Assembly: GCF_042643265.1 (NCBI RefSeq)
Contig: NZ_JBHRRZ010000037.1
Location: 1 to 64,000 of the forward strand
Reading direction: 5' to 3'
Length of the DNA stretch: 64,000 bases
Source: Virgibacillus_O sediminis
Lineage (GTDB): Bacteria; Bacillota; Bacilli; Bacillales; Amphibacillaceae
This document shows positions 8,740 to 17,730 of this stretch, one piece after another. Below the pieces are notes generated by a model. It saw nothing but the letters and a program-made list of their open reading frames with translations. It was not told where the DNA came from and did not search any database. The translations under genes were made by a program, and so were the position numbers. Each line of letters starts with the position of its first letter. Positions within the stretch are counted from its first letter, which is position 1.

Positions 8740-10266
8740 ATGTCGGGACGAAGGTTCAGAATGAAGAAGCAAGGCCAGGCGACGGGAAGCGGCAGCCCTC
8801 TAAAAAAGGATCTTCAGAAGAATTTGAGTGACTTAAAGGCGGTGCTTGGCGAGCCCGATGACCTGGTGGTCAGGAAGTTCACTTTAAGCGGCGGGGATAG
8901 CGGAGCCCTTGTCTATTTGGCGGGAATTTCTGATAAAGATATGATACATAATAATATTTTGAAAAACCTTCAATTCCTTACCCTGCCTGAGAAGGGGAAG
9001 AAATTGGGCGATGTTGTATACCGGGAAGTCGTTTCTATTACGGATGTGACAGAAAAGCAGGCATTTGATGAAGTAATGCTTGCTGTGCTGGCGGGCGACA
9101 CAGCCCTTCTTATAGACGGGACAGATACAGCAGTCATTATGGGCACTGCAGCAGCGGAAACCCGCTCCATAGAGCAGCCTCCCTCAGAGCCGCTGATCCG
9201 GGGGCCGAGAGATGGTTTCAATGAAAGCATAAACACCAATCTTTCACTAATCAGGCAGGAGGTCAGAGACGAAAATCTCCGGTTCAAGCACCACCAGATT
9301 GGAAGACGTGCTAGAAAAAAACTGGTAGTCAGTTATATCGAGGGGATTGCCCATCCGGACATGGTGAAGGAGGTCAATCGCAGGCTGGAGTCCATCGACA
9401 TCGATTTTGCTCCAGAATCTGGTTATATCGAGCAATCCATAGAGGACAGTTTTTTGTCACCATTCCCACAGATGCTGAATACGGAGCGACCAGATCGAGC
9501 AATAGCTCATCTGATGGAGGGGAAGGTGATTATCCTGCTGGACGGGACGCCATTTGTACTGATAGCCCCCGTAACCCTGGCGAACACCCTGCAATCACCC
9601 GAGGATTATTATGAAAGGTGGATTGTCGGGACACTAATAAGGGTCTTGAGGTATCTGGCGGTATTTCTGTCTTTATTCCTTCCATCCCTCTATATTGCCT
9701 TAGTTTCCTATCATCCCGGGATGATTCCATCAGACCTGGCATTCTCTATCTCAGCAACGAGGGAAGGAGTGCCGTTCCCTTCTTTTATTGAAGCAGTATT
9801 AATGGGTGTCACGATGGAGCTTCTCCGTGAAGCAGGTGCCAGGCTACCAACAGGGATCGGGCAGACCATCGGGATCGTCGGGGGGCTGGTCATCGGGGAG
9901 GCGGCGGTCGGTGCCGGAATAGTGAGCCCGATCATGGTCATCATTGTTGCCCTAACGGCTATCGCTTCCTTTACCAACCCGGCTTATAGTGTGGCTATTG
10001 CCTTTCGCATGATGCGGTTCGGTTTTATGATTGCTGCTGCTTTCTTAGGTTTGTATGGGATTGTGCTGCTCTACATTGCTATTAATGTACATTTGGTCAA
10101 CCTGAAAAGCTTCGGCATTCCTTATACCGCCCCCTTCTCTCCAAGCTTTCCCGGGGCATGGAAAGACCTGGTGCTACGTGCGCCAATGTCAATGATGACA
10201 AGGAGACCGGCATATATGTGGCCGGCGGACAAGAAGTCAGGTAGTTCAGGAAGGAAGCAAAAATGA
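8740..10266 (+). CDS. Spore germinant receptor A subunit (GerA/GerK family)
   Basis: A subunit of a nutrient germinant receptor in the inner spore membrane, 508 aa. A soluble N-terminal region of about 280 residues carries the GerAA motif GPRDGF and is followed by membrane helices (about 295-440) and a basic C-terminal tail. The start is the ATG at 8740, preceded by AGAGGAGGTGG; an upstream GTG lacks such a site. The gene overlaps the B subunit gene by 4 nt. Receptors of this kind sense amino acids, sugars or nucleosides; the ligand cannot be predicted here. Expression in the forespore under SigG is expected from the family, but no SigG promoter was found with confidence. Confidence 0.93.
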   Translation: MSGRRFRMKKQGQATGSGSPLKKDLQKNLSDLKAVLGEPDDLVVRKFTLSGGDSGALVYLAGISDKDMIHNNILKNLQFLTLPEKGKKLGDVVYREVVSITDVTEKQAFDEVMLAVLAGDTALLIDGTDTAVIMGTAAAETRSIEQPPSEPLIRGPRDGFNESINTNLSLIRQEVRDENLRFKHHQIGRRARKKLVVSYIEGIAHPDMVKEVNRRLESIDIDFAPESGYIEQSIEDSFLSPFPQMLNTERPDRAIAHLMEGKVIILLDGTPFVLIAPVTLANTLQSPEDYYERWIVGTLIRVLRYLAVFLSLFLPSLYIALVSYHPGMIPSDLAFSISATREGVPFPSFIEAVLMGVTMELLREAGARLPTGIGQTIGIVGGLVIGEAAVGAGIVSPIMVIIVALTAIASFTNPAYSVAIAFRMMRFGFMIAAAFLGLYGIVLLYIAINVHLVNLKSFGIPYTAPFSPSFPGAWKDLVLRAPMSMMTRRPAYMWPADKKSGSSGRKQK

Positions 10267-11375
10267 AGGATTTCAAATATGCAGATGAGTATATCAGTGA
10301 AAAAGATATTATGATTGCCGTTCCTTCTGTGGTGATTGCTATTGGAATCTTGCAGCTGCCGAGAAGTATTGCGGAAGAGACGGTAGCTGCGGACGGCTGG
10401 TTATCCATCCTGGCAGGCGGGATAATGGCTATGCTCATAGTATGGGTGGTGGCCAAGTTGGCATCCCGGTTTCCCGGCCAGTCCTTCCTTGAGTATGCCT
10501 CTTCCCTGATAACGAAGCCGGCGGCCATTATCCTTCTTTTTTTGTTTGTCATTCAGAGTATACTTTTATCGGCATACGAGGTAAGGGCTATAGCCGGAAC
10601 AGCTCACCGCTATTTGTTCGAGGAAACACCTGTAGAGGTTGTTGCCCTGTCTTTTCTCTTGATTGTTATCTATGCAGTGGCGGGCTCCAGGGCAGGGATA
10701 TTTCGGCTGAATGCTCTTTTCCTTCCGATCGTTTTCTTCCTTTCTTTCATTCTGATCCTCTTTTCCATCGGGTTTATAGATATAGATAATCTGCTGCCTG
10801 TATTCCAGACGGATATGAGAGGGTATGTACAGGCAACCAGGGAGGGGGTGCTTTCCTATACTGGGATCGGTATCCTGTTCTTTTACATCGCATTTGTCAG
10901 AAATCCTCGGACAGTGGCGCAAAAGGCAGTCTATGGCCTGTCCAAGGCTGTTCTATTGTATATTTTCCTCTTTATTACCTGTATAGCGGTTTTCGGCAAT
11001 GTTTCAACCGCCAATATCACCTATCCGACCGTTGAGTTGTCTAAGGCGGTGGAAATCCCGGGAGGTTTCTTTGAACGGTTTGAAGCATTGTTTTTCGTCA
11101 TATGGATTATGGCTATTTTCAATACGACCGTGATGGCTTTTGATATTGGTTTGCTGTTGTTGAAGCAACTTTTCCCCAATGTACGGAAGGAAAGGTTTGT
11201 AATTGTGTTGTCACCTTTTGTTTTTTATATCAGCACAATACCGAGGAATTACAATGAATTAGACCTGTTCGGAACGATCATGAGCCACTACGGGCTGTTG
11301 CTGACAGTTGCTGCCGCACTGATCCTCTGGATTGCGGCCAAATTCAAGGGGGTGAAACAGGGTGAAAAAAACTAA
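10263..11375 (+). CDS. Spore germinant receptor B subunit (GerAB/GerKB family permease)
   Basis: B subunit of the germinant receptor, 370 aa, a ten-helix protein of the amino acid-polyamine-organocation (APC) superfamily, in which the ligand pocket is thought to lie. Hydrophobic helices start near residue 18 (MIAVPSVVIAIGILQLPR) and continue to the C-terminus. It overlaps the A gene by 4 nt and the C gene by 14 nt, so all three subunits should be made in coupled fashion. Confidence 0.92.
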   Translation: MKDFKYADEYISEKDIMIAVPSVVIAIGILQLPRSIAEETVAADGWLSILAGGIMAMLIVWVVAKLASRFPGQSFLEYASSLITKPAAIILLFLFVIQSILLSAYEVRAIAGTAHRYLFEETPVEVVALSFLLIVIYAVAGSRAGIFRLNALFLPIVFFLSFILILFSIGFIDIDNLLPVFQTDMRGYVQATREGVLSYTGIGILFFYIAFVRNPRTVAQKAVYGLSKAVLLYIFLFITCIAVFGNVSTANITYPTVELSKAVEIPGGFFERFEALFFVIWIMAIFNTTVMAFDIGLLLLKQLFPNVRKERFVIVLSPFVFYISTIPRNYNELDLFGTIMSHYGLLLTVAAALILWIAAKFKGVKQGEKN

Positions 11376-12546
11376 GATCCTCTTGCTCATTCTGTCCGTC
11401 ATTCCTCTGCTTGCCGGATGTTGGGACAGTCTGGAAATAGAGGAAAGGGGGTTTTTGGTAGGGATTGCCGTTGATTTGCTGGAAAAGCAGGATAATGGCA
11501 GCTATCAGTTGGAAATGACCGAGCAGATCGTCAATCCTGCCGGCTTGGGAACGCCTGGCGGCACAGGTGGACAGACACCAGCATTTATTAATGTCTCTGC
11601 CAGCGGGACCTCTCTCTATGACATCAACAGCAAAATAACGGAAAAGTCGAGCAGAGTGCCGTCTCCTCAGCATCTGATCATCATTCCTGTTTCAGAGGAT
11701 GTGGCAAAGGAGGAAGAATTGTTTGCAGACGTCATGGATGTTTTCCTGAGGCAGCAGCATATGAGGAGGGGGATCAAGGTAGTGATTGTCCAAGGAGAAG
11801 CAAAGCGGATATTGGACGTACAACCGGATATTGAAAACTTTCCTGCACAGTATATGGAGGCAATCATGGAAAGCTCGGCAAAAAATCCAACCATTATAGA
11901 AGCAGTAACCGCTGGGGATATCCATGAGTATCTCCTAAAGGAAAAAAGCTTTATTCTTCCTCGTATGTCCATTACGGAAGAAAGTGAAATCAAGTATGAA
12001 GGGGTCGCAGTGTTCCGAGGTGATTCTTCTCAAATGGTCGGATCCCTCAATGGGAGAGAGACAAGAGGATTAAATTTTATTAAGGGAGATCATCAGCAAG
12101 GAGCCCTTCCCGTCGATTGGGATGGCAAAGAAACGGTTATCAATGTTGGAAAAGCCGGCAGCAAATTGACGTTGGAAGAAGAACATGAAGATAAACTTGT
12201 ATTTTCCTTGGATATAACTGTCGGTGGAACCATTGCGGAAACATTCAGCAATCAGGATATATTTCAAGGGAAGAACCGTGAGGACCTTATCCGGGTGATG
12301 GAGGATGAGGTTAAAAAAGTAGCAGAAGATACCATTTCGAAAGTGCAGGAAGAGCTAAAGGTGGATGCCTTTGATTTTTCCTCCCACTTGCAGCAACATC
12401 ATTACAAGCTATGGAAAAGGATCGAGGATCATTGGGATAAGGGGAAGAATATTTTCAGCAACAGTGATATCAAAGTGACAGTCAAGGGTGAAATCTACCA
12501 GCCAGGAAATATCAACCAGACAAAAGGGAATGAAGAGGGAGGTTAG
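11362..12546 (+). CDS. Spore germinant receptor C subunit, Ger(x)C lipoprotein
   Basis: C subunit of the germinant receptor, 394 aa, a lipoprotein on the outer face of the inner spore membrane. The signal peptide ends in lipobox LLAGC with lipidated Cys20, followed by WDSLEIEERGFLVG, the typical Ger(x)C start. Start is GTG at 11362, inside the end of the B gene. The C-terminal half (about 215-375) corresponds to the conserved GerC domain with a long amphipathic stretch. Confidence 0.93.
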   Translation: MKKTKILLLILSVIPLLAGCWDSLEIEERGFLVGIAVDLLEKQDNGSYQLEMTEQIVNPAGLGTPGGTGGQTPAFINVSASGTSLYDINSKITEKSSRVPSPQHLIIIPVSEDVAKEEELFADVMDVFLRQQHMRRGIKVVIVQGEAKRILDVQPDIENFPAQYMEAIMESSAKNPTIIEAVTAGDIHEYLLKEKSFILPRMSITEESEIKYEGVAVFRGDSSQMVGSLNGRETRGLNFIKGDHQQGALPVDWDGKETVINVGKAGSKLTLEEEHEDKLVFSLDITVGGTIAETFSNQDIFQGKNREDLIRVMEDEVKKVAEDTISKVQEELKVDAFDFSSHLQQHHYKLWKRIEDHWDKGKNIFSNSDIKVTVKGEIYQPGNINQTKGNEEGG

Positions 12547-12549
12547 AAA

Positions 12550-12702
12550 ATGTGGGCAACCATAGTGGAACGGCTGCCAACGATGATAGAACTTATTTGC
12601 ACCATCCTGGCCTTTGCCATTCCTTACACGGTATACAAAGTTAATAGGAGTCTGCGGGAAAGCGGAGATCCTGCATGGAAGAAAGCGGAGCAGCAGAAAT
12701 AA
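12550..12702 (+). CDS. 50-aa membrane peptide at the end of the germinant receptor operon (candidate D subunit)
   Basis: A 50-codon frame starts 3 nt after the C-subunit stop. It encodes a short amphipathic N-terminus (MWATIVERLP), one membrane segment (about residues 11-30) and a charged tail ending in KKAEQQK. The terminator stem starts within its last codons, so it belongs to the operon. Small D subunits (GerKD, GerVD-like, about 60-80 aa, usually two helices) are known in some Bacillus receptor operons and modulate receptor function. This product is shorter and has one helix, so the assignment is an inference from position and topology. Confidence 0.6.
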   Translation: MWATIVERLPTMIELICTILAFAIPYTVYKVNRSLRESGDPAWKKAEQQK

Positions 12703-12719
12703 TGCTGTTCTGCTTTTTT
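12692..12719 (+). terminator. Intrinsic terminator of the germinant receptor operon
   Basis: Stem AGCAGAA/TTCTGCT with a 9-nt loop, followed by six T. It overlaps the stop codon of the 50-aa gene. Confidence 0.8.
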
Positions 12720-12850
12720 ATGTAGGCAGAAAACCACATTCTGATTATAGATGCATGGCTATAACCCAAGGCCCAACCATTACCTACCTCCCATTGGGCG
12801 GTGGTGCATCATTCTGTTACACTTTTGGTAAAAGGAAAGGGGCTGATAAA

Positions 12851-14353
12851 ATGGATGGTCGTACATTCAGACAGCTGGATGCGACAGATTTGGCGGAACT
12901 GCTGAAGCAAAAGGAAATATCCCCCAAGGAACTCTTGGAGATCAGCTTCCGTCAGCTGGAAGAAGTGAATCCTTTATTGAACGCTGTCGTACATGAACGG
13001 AAAGAGAAGGCTTTAAAGGAAGCGGAGTCTGCCAATGTGGAGGGAGCTGCGTTTGCAGGGGTACCGATTCTATTGAAGAATATTTCGCAAAGCTTGAAAG
13101 GAGAGCCATTGACTTCGGGTTCGGCGCTTTTAAACGGGATGATCGCCCGGGAAGATTCCAATTTGGTTGCCAAACTCCGTGAAGCGGGATTTCAGTTTAT
13201 GGGGCATACGAACACACCGGAATTTGGATTAAAGAATATTACCGAGCCGGTACAATACGGACCAACCAGGAATCCGTGGAACACCGCATATTCACCGGGC
13301 GGGTCAAGTGGCGGGTCGGCCGCTGCGGTTGCCGCAGGGATTGTCCCTGTCGCTGGAGCGAGTGATGGCGGCGGCTCCATACGCATCCCCGCATCGTTCA
13401 GCGGGATATTTGGCCTGAAGCCAACCAGGGGACGGACACCGGTCGGACCGGGGACCGGAAGGCAATGGCAAGGTGCTTCCATCGATTTTATCCTTTCCAG
13501 AACGGTACGGGACAGTGCAGCCATGTTGGATATTCTGCAGGTATTCCAGCCGGAAGCGGCCTTCCATATACCTATGTTTGATGGAAAGTATCAGGAATTT
13601 ATACAGCGGGATCTCCATCGTAGGCTGCGTATTGCCTTTACAACCGCCTCTCCAGTCGGTACACCGGTTTCCAATGAAGCGATCCAAGCTGTCAAGAAAA
13701 CGGTAAATTGGCTGGAAATGCAAGGCCATGATGTGGAGGAAAAAGGCAATGGTGTCGATGGTATTCAATTAATGAAGAATTATTATCTAATGAACAGTGG
13801 GGAAATTTCCTCTGTGGTCAGGAAGCTGGAACAGTCTATGGGAAGAGAATTGACCGCAGATGATATGGAAATAGAGGCATGGCTGCTGAATGAGGCAGGA
13901 AAGAATGTATCGGCCGCAGAATTTTCCGCCAGCCTTGCATCTTGGGATGATGCCGCCGCCCAGATGGCTGCATTACACGAGACGTATGATTTATACATCA
14001 CACCCGCAACTGCCTGGCCCGCCCCTAAAGTGGGCGAGCTGAACCATGGAGAGGACAAGCAAGATGAATTACAGCATGGTATCAAGGAGAGCACACCCGA
14101 AGAACAGCAGCAGCTTATTTATGATATGTTTCTGCCAAGCCTAACCTATACCCCTTTTACACAGCTGGCGAACTTGACGGGACAGCCCGCCATGTCAGTT
14201 CCCGTACATCTTACCGATGAAAAGCTTCCGCTTGGGGTGCAGGTCATGGCTGGTAAAGGAAGAGAAGAGCTTCTTCTGCAGCTGGCCTTCCAACTGGAAC
14301 AGAGTAATTTATGGATTCATGCTGGAAATCATCCTTCTATGGAAGTGAATTGA
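12851..14353 (+). CDS. Amidase of the amidase signature family
   Basis: Amide hydrolase of about 500 aa with a Ser-cisSer-Lys triad: Lys76 (VPILLKN), Ser152 in the GGSSGGS loop and Ser176 in DGGGSIR, with the same spacing as GatA. The start at 12851 follows AAGGGG; an in-frame extension of 79 codons upstream has no ribosome binding site and overlaps the terminator. It is not GatA, which is encoded at 59850. It is closer to stand-alone amidases such as 6-aminohexanoate-cyclic-dimer hydrolase-like proteins. The next gene is an AbgT-type transporter, so the two may act on an imported amide, but they are 200 nt apart. Confidence 0.85.
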   Translation: MDGRTFRQLDATDLAELLKQKEISPKELLEISFRQLEEVNPLLNAVVHERKEKALKEAESANVEGAAFAGVPILLKNISQSLKGEPLTSGSALLNGMIAREDSNLVAKLREAGFQFMGHTNTPEFGLKNITEPVQYGPTRNPWNTAYSPGGSSGGSAAAVAAGIVPVAGASDGGGSIRIPASFSGIFGLKPTRGRTPVGPGTGRQWQGASIDFILSRTVRDSAAMLDILQVFQPEAAFHIPMFDGKYQEFIQRDLHRRLRIAFTTASPVGTPVSNEAIQAVKKTVNWLEMQGHDVEEKGNGVDGIQLMKNYYLMNSGEISSVVRKLEQSMGRELTADDMEIEAWLLNEAGKNVSAAEFSASLASWDDAAAQMAALHETYDLYITPATAWPAPKVGELNHGEDKQDELQHGIKESTPEEQQQLIYDMFLPSLTYTPFTQLANLTGQPAMSVPVHLTDEKLPLGVQVMAGKGREELLLQLAFQLEQSNLWIHAGNHPSMEVN

Positions 14354-14553
14354 TAGAATTGGTGACCAATTCCTAATGAAAGGGAACTGCGCTATTATTG
14401 CACTAAGGCCCATTCTTGCGAAATATTTCATTATTTTTATTTTAAATTTTAGTATTTAAATTATATTCCAATCTGGATATAATGAAATTCTCATAAAAAC
14501 CAAACACCATTTTCAAATATTTCAGATTTGGTTATAGGGAAGGGGTATTAAAA

Positions 14554-16089
14554 ATGGCTAAAGGTAATAAAGGCTTCTTTCAGCGTAGCTTGGATGGAAT
14601 AGAAGTAGTTGGTAATAAGCTGCCGCATCCGGTAACGCTGTTTGCTATTCTTGCCTTCCTCGTTCTGCTGCTCTCCGCAGCCCTCCAGCCATTGGGCATC
14701 AGTGTGGAACATCCCGGGGAAGAAGGAACGATGGTAGAAATCAAGAACCTTTTGAACGCAGAGGGAATTGAGTATATATTTGGAAGTATGACGGATAACT
14801 TCATCGGCTTCGCTCCACTTGGTGTGGTGCTTGTAACGATGCTCGGTATCGGTGTTGCTGAACGCACCGGCTTGATCAGTGCGCTTTTGCGCGGGTTTGT
14901 ATTATCTATCCCAAACCGGTTCATTACGGTCGGTCTAGTCTTTGCCGGTATCATGTCCAGTGTGGCATCTGATGCTGGTTATGTTGTGCTGCCTCCTCTT
15001 GGTGCGTTGATTTTTGCAGCGCTTGGAAGGCATCCGCTGGCTGGTCTCGCAGCAGCATTCGCCGGGGTATCAGCCGGTTTCAGTGCCAACCTGCTACTCT
15101 CTGGAACAGACGTGATGCTTGGTGAGATGACGATAGCTGCTGCTTCGATTATCGATCCGGCATACGCGGACCAGATGAACATTGCTATGAACTGGTACTT
15201 TATTGCGGTTTCCGTATTTGTGCTGACATTTATTGGTACTTGGGTTACAGAGCGCGTGGTTGAGCCACGGCTTGGAACCTATAAAGGGGAAAAGGAAGAA
15301 GGAGAATTGGAAGGGCTGACTGCCATTGAAAGAAAAGGCCTTATTTGGTCTGGGGTTGCTGTAGCAGTTGCTCTTGTCCTGACAGCTCTGCTGATCCTTC
15401 CGCCGGATGCTCCGCTGCGTGGGACAGAAGGTAATACCATGGACCAGATCATCCAGTCTCCTTTCATGAGTTCGCTTGTTCCAATTATAGCGATTCTCTT
15501 CTTTGTGCCTGGTTTGGTATATGGGCTGGTAACGAAGACGGTCCGCAGTGATAAGGATGTAGCTGCACAGATGAGCGACACCATGGCGTCCATGGGGATG
15601 TTTATTGTTCTTGCCTTTACTGCTGGTCAGTTTGTGGCATATTTCAACGAGTCCAACATGGGTCTTGTACTCGGTGTCTATGGTGCAGAGTTCTTGGACA
15701 ATGTCAATTTGACAGGTATTCCATTGCTTCTCTTGTTTATCCTGATCACCGCCTTCATCAATATTTTCATCGGCAGCGCATCAGCCAAATGGGCGATGAT
15801 GGCACCGATCTTTGTACCGATCATGATGCAGTTGGGGTATTCACCAGAGCTTACACAGATGGCTTACCGTGTGGCTGATTCCACTACCAACATCATCTCA
15901 CCGTTAATGACGTATTTTGCCATTATTATTGCATTCGCACAGAAGTACGATAAAAAGATGGGGATAGGAACACTTGTTGCTACGATGATCCCTTACTCTA
16001 TCTATTTCCTAGCCGGATGGACGATCATGCTTATCATTTGGCTGCTGTTCGGTATTCCACTGGGACCAAACGGCCCGCTTCATTATTAA
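14554..16089 (+). CDS. AbgT family transporter
   Basis: Membrane transporter of 511 aa in the AbgT family, whose founding member takes up p-aminobenzoyl-glutamate; other members export sulfonamide-like antimetabolites. Family blocks are visible: SDAGYVVLPPLGALIF near residues 139-154, two re-entrant hairpin regions, and ADSTTNIISPLMTYF near 444-458. AAGGGG lies 8 nt before the ATG. A TATAAT hexamer at 14478-14483 could be a -10 element, but no clear -35 is present. A terminator follows. Confidence 0.88.
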   Translation: MAKGNKGFFQRSLDGIEVVGNKLPHPVTLFAILAFLVLLLSAALQPLGISVEHPGEEGTMVEIKNLLNAEGIEYIFGSMTDNFIGFAPLGVVLVTMLGIGVAERTGLISALLRGFVLSIPNRFITVGLVFAGIMSSVASDAGYVVLPPLGALIFAALGRHPLAGLAAAFAGVSAGFSANLLLSGTDVMLGEMTIAAASIIDPAYADQMNIAMNWYFIAVSVFVLTFIGTWVTERVVEPRLGTYKGEKEEGELEGLTAIERKGLIWSGVAVAVALVLTALLILPPDAPLRGTEGNTMDQIIQSPFMSSLVPIIAILFFVPGLVYGLVTKTVRSDKDVAAQMSDTMASMGMFIVLAFTAGQFVAYFNESNMGLVLGVYGAEFLDNVNLTGIPLLLLFILITAFINIFIGSASAKWAMMAPIFVPIMMQLGYSPELTQMAYRVADSTTNIISPLMTYFAIIIAFAQKYDKKMGIGTLVATMIPYSIYFLAGWTIMLIIWLLFGIPLGPNGPLHY

Positions 16090-16100
16090 TAAATAAAAAA

Positions 16101-16143
16101 GGCAGTATCCTTCTCCCTCGTGAGAATGGTGCTGTCTTTTTTT
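16101..16143 (+). terminator. Intrinsic terminator after the AbgT-type gene
   Basis: Imperfect stem from GGCAGTA to GTGCTGTC with CTTCTC/GAGAATG inner pairing, followed by seven T. Confidence 0.65.
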
Positions 16144-16234
16144 ATGCTGGGTATAAAGTTGCGCCTCTGTTCTTTCTTGTTTCAGTCCCTCTGGCAGAGG
16201 ATACATATAAAATAGGAATGGAAGGAGGTACGGC

Positions 16235-17485
16235 ATGACTGCAGAAGTAGTAATCATGAATAAACTGGGTATGTCCCTTGCCGCAGACAGCGCCATCACC
16301 AGCGGCAGGGACGGGATACAGAAAGTATATAATTCGGCAAACAAATTATTTTCCCTCTCCAGGGAACATCCTGTCGGCATCATGGTGTATGGTGCGGCTT
16401 CTTTTATGGAAGTGCCATGGGATGTGATCATCAAATCTTACAGGGATTACCTGGGAAACAAGAAATTCGCTGACCTGACCCATTATGCAGATGATTTGAT
16501 GGATTTTCTGCAGAGGGATGAGCGGTTTACAAACAAGGATGTGGAGAGCGTCATTGTCTACCGGACATTCTCTGATGTTTTAAAGCGGGTGGTCAGAGAA
16601 GTGGAAGGCCATATAGACGAAGCGGAAGACGTGGAGGACAAAGACGTTACGGAATGGTTGAAGAGCAGTGTGAGAAGCAGGATAGAGGAGTATCGAGAGA
16701 AGGAGGAGGAGATCCTCCAGTTGGACTATCAGCAGTTCAAAGACACTTTTCAATCGGTGGTGAATGAAATCCAAGAAGAATTGATTACTTACGAGGTGCC
16801 TGAAGAATTGAAAGAAGATCTCTATATATTGGCTTTCGAAGCATTAAGGAAAGATTATTTTAGTGTGGGCAGCACCGGCCTGGTCATCTGTGGCTACGGG
16901 GAGAAGGAGATCTTCCCCCATATGCTGAATTACCGGTTGGAAGGATCTGTATTTGGCCAAATGAAATATAAACTGCTGAAAGAGCGGAAAATCAGCTACA
17001 CCAATGATGAAGCAGATGGAACAGCCTCCATCACCGCTTTTGCCCAACGGGAAATGGTGGATTCTTTTATCGGTGGGATTGAGCCAAATATGGAAGAAGC
17101 CATTTTCGGAATCATTGACCGCGTGTTGGCAAGCTATCATGAGCAAATACAGAAGCACCTGGATATCAACTTTTCAGAAGAACAGGTTACAGAACTGAAA
17201 AATCTGGGTAATGAAGTATATGACTCCATTGAAGAAGCAGTGGATGAATACCAGCAAAATAATTATATCGAACCTCTGCTTGGTGTGGTGAGGTCGCTGC
17301 CGAAAGAAGAACTTGCAGAGATGACGGAAGCCTTGATTAATCTGACTTCCTTCAAAAGGCGGGTAACCAGGGCAACTGAATCGGTAGGTCCGCCAATAGA
17401 TGTGGCAGTCATCACAAAAGGTGACGGTTTTATCTGGATGAAACGCAAGAATTACGTCAATGCGGAGATCAACTCCCGGTTTTAA
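16235..17485 (+). CDS. Putative proteasome-fold (Ntn hydrolase) protein, unnamed
   Basis: Not a recognised named gene. The 416-aa product begins MTAEVVIMNKLGMSLAADSA, which resembles the start of HslV and proteasome beta subunits: Thr2 would become the N-terminal nucleophile after Met removal, Asp18 matches the conserved Asp17 position, and Lys37 (ANKLF) matches Lys33. PVGIMVYGAAS follows where the second hairpin is expected. Residues about 70-215 are a long charged helical insertion. The pattern resumes at TGLVICGYGEKEIFP (about 212-226), and the C-terminus has IDVAVITKGDGFIW. The start is secure: AGGAGG 7 nt before ATG. No chaperone ATPase partner is nearby. Fold and activity are inferred from motif spacing only. 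Confidence 0.6.
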   Translation: MTAEVVIMNKLGMSLAADSAITSGRDGIQKVYNSANKLFSLSREHPVGIMVYGAASFMEVPWDVIIKSYRDYLGNKKFADLTHYADDLMDFLQRDERFTNKDVESVIVYRTFSDVLKRVVREVEGHIDEAEDVEDKDVTEWLKSSVRSRIEEYREKEEEILQLDYQQFKDTFQSVVNEIQEELITYEVPEELKEDLYILAFEALRKDYFSVGSTGLVICGYGEKEIFPHMLNYRLEGSVFGQMKYKLLKERKISYTNDEADGTASITAFAQREMVDSFIGGIEPNMEEAIFGIIDRVLASYHEQIQKHLDINFSEEQVTELKNLGNEVYDSIEEAVDEYQQNNYIEPLLGVVRSLPKEELAEMTEALINLTSFKRRVTRATESVGPPIDVAVITKGDGFIWMKRKNYVNAEINSRF

Positions 17486-17506
17486 AGGGGGAAAGGGGTG
17501 GAAGGC

Positions 17507-17665
17507 ATGGGTGCCAGGAAAGAGAAGCCGAAGACAGACTCATTTTTTCGACTGCCGAAAGAAGACCGGATAGACTTGGACTTGGAAGAACAAGAAAAAC
17601 AGGAAAAAGATACTGTAGCTGAAAAAGTGTTGAACAAACTAAATGATAAATATACAAATAATTAG
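17507..17665 (+). CDS. Small charged hypothetical protein, 52 aa
   Basis: A 52-codon frame 21 nt after the preceding stop, with GAAAGGGGTGG just upstream; an in-frame GTG at 17498 would add three residues. The product is highly charged (RKEKPKTDSFF, then DLDLEEQEKQEKD and a predicted C-terminal helix) with no membrane segment. It is followed by a strong terminator and is likely co-transcribed with the putative Ntn hydrolase. Function unknown. Confidence 0.6.
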   Translation: MGARKEKPKTDSFFRLPKEDRIDLDLEEQEKQEKDTVAEKVLNKLNDKYTNN

Positions 17666-17670
17666 ATGCT

Positions 17671-17699
17671 AAGCGCCGGGCGACCGGCGCTTTATTAAT
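17671..17699 (+). terminator. Intrinsic terminator
   Basis: Perfect 9-bp stem AAGCGCCGG/CCGGCGCTT with a GCGA tetraloop, then TTATTAATT. Ends the 16235-17665 transcript. Confidence 0.85.
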
Positions 17700-17730
17700 T
17701 GACGGAGCGGACGGCGATGAAGGGTGAAGT

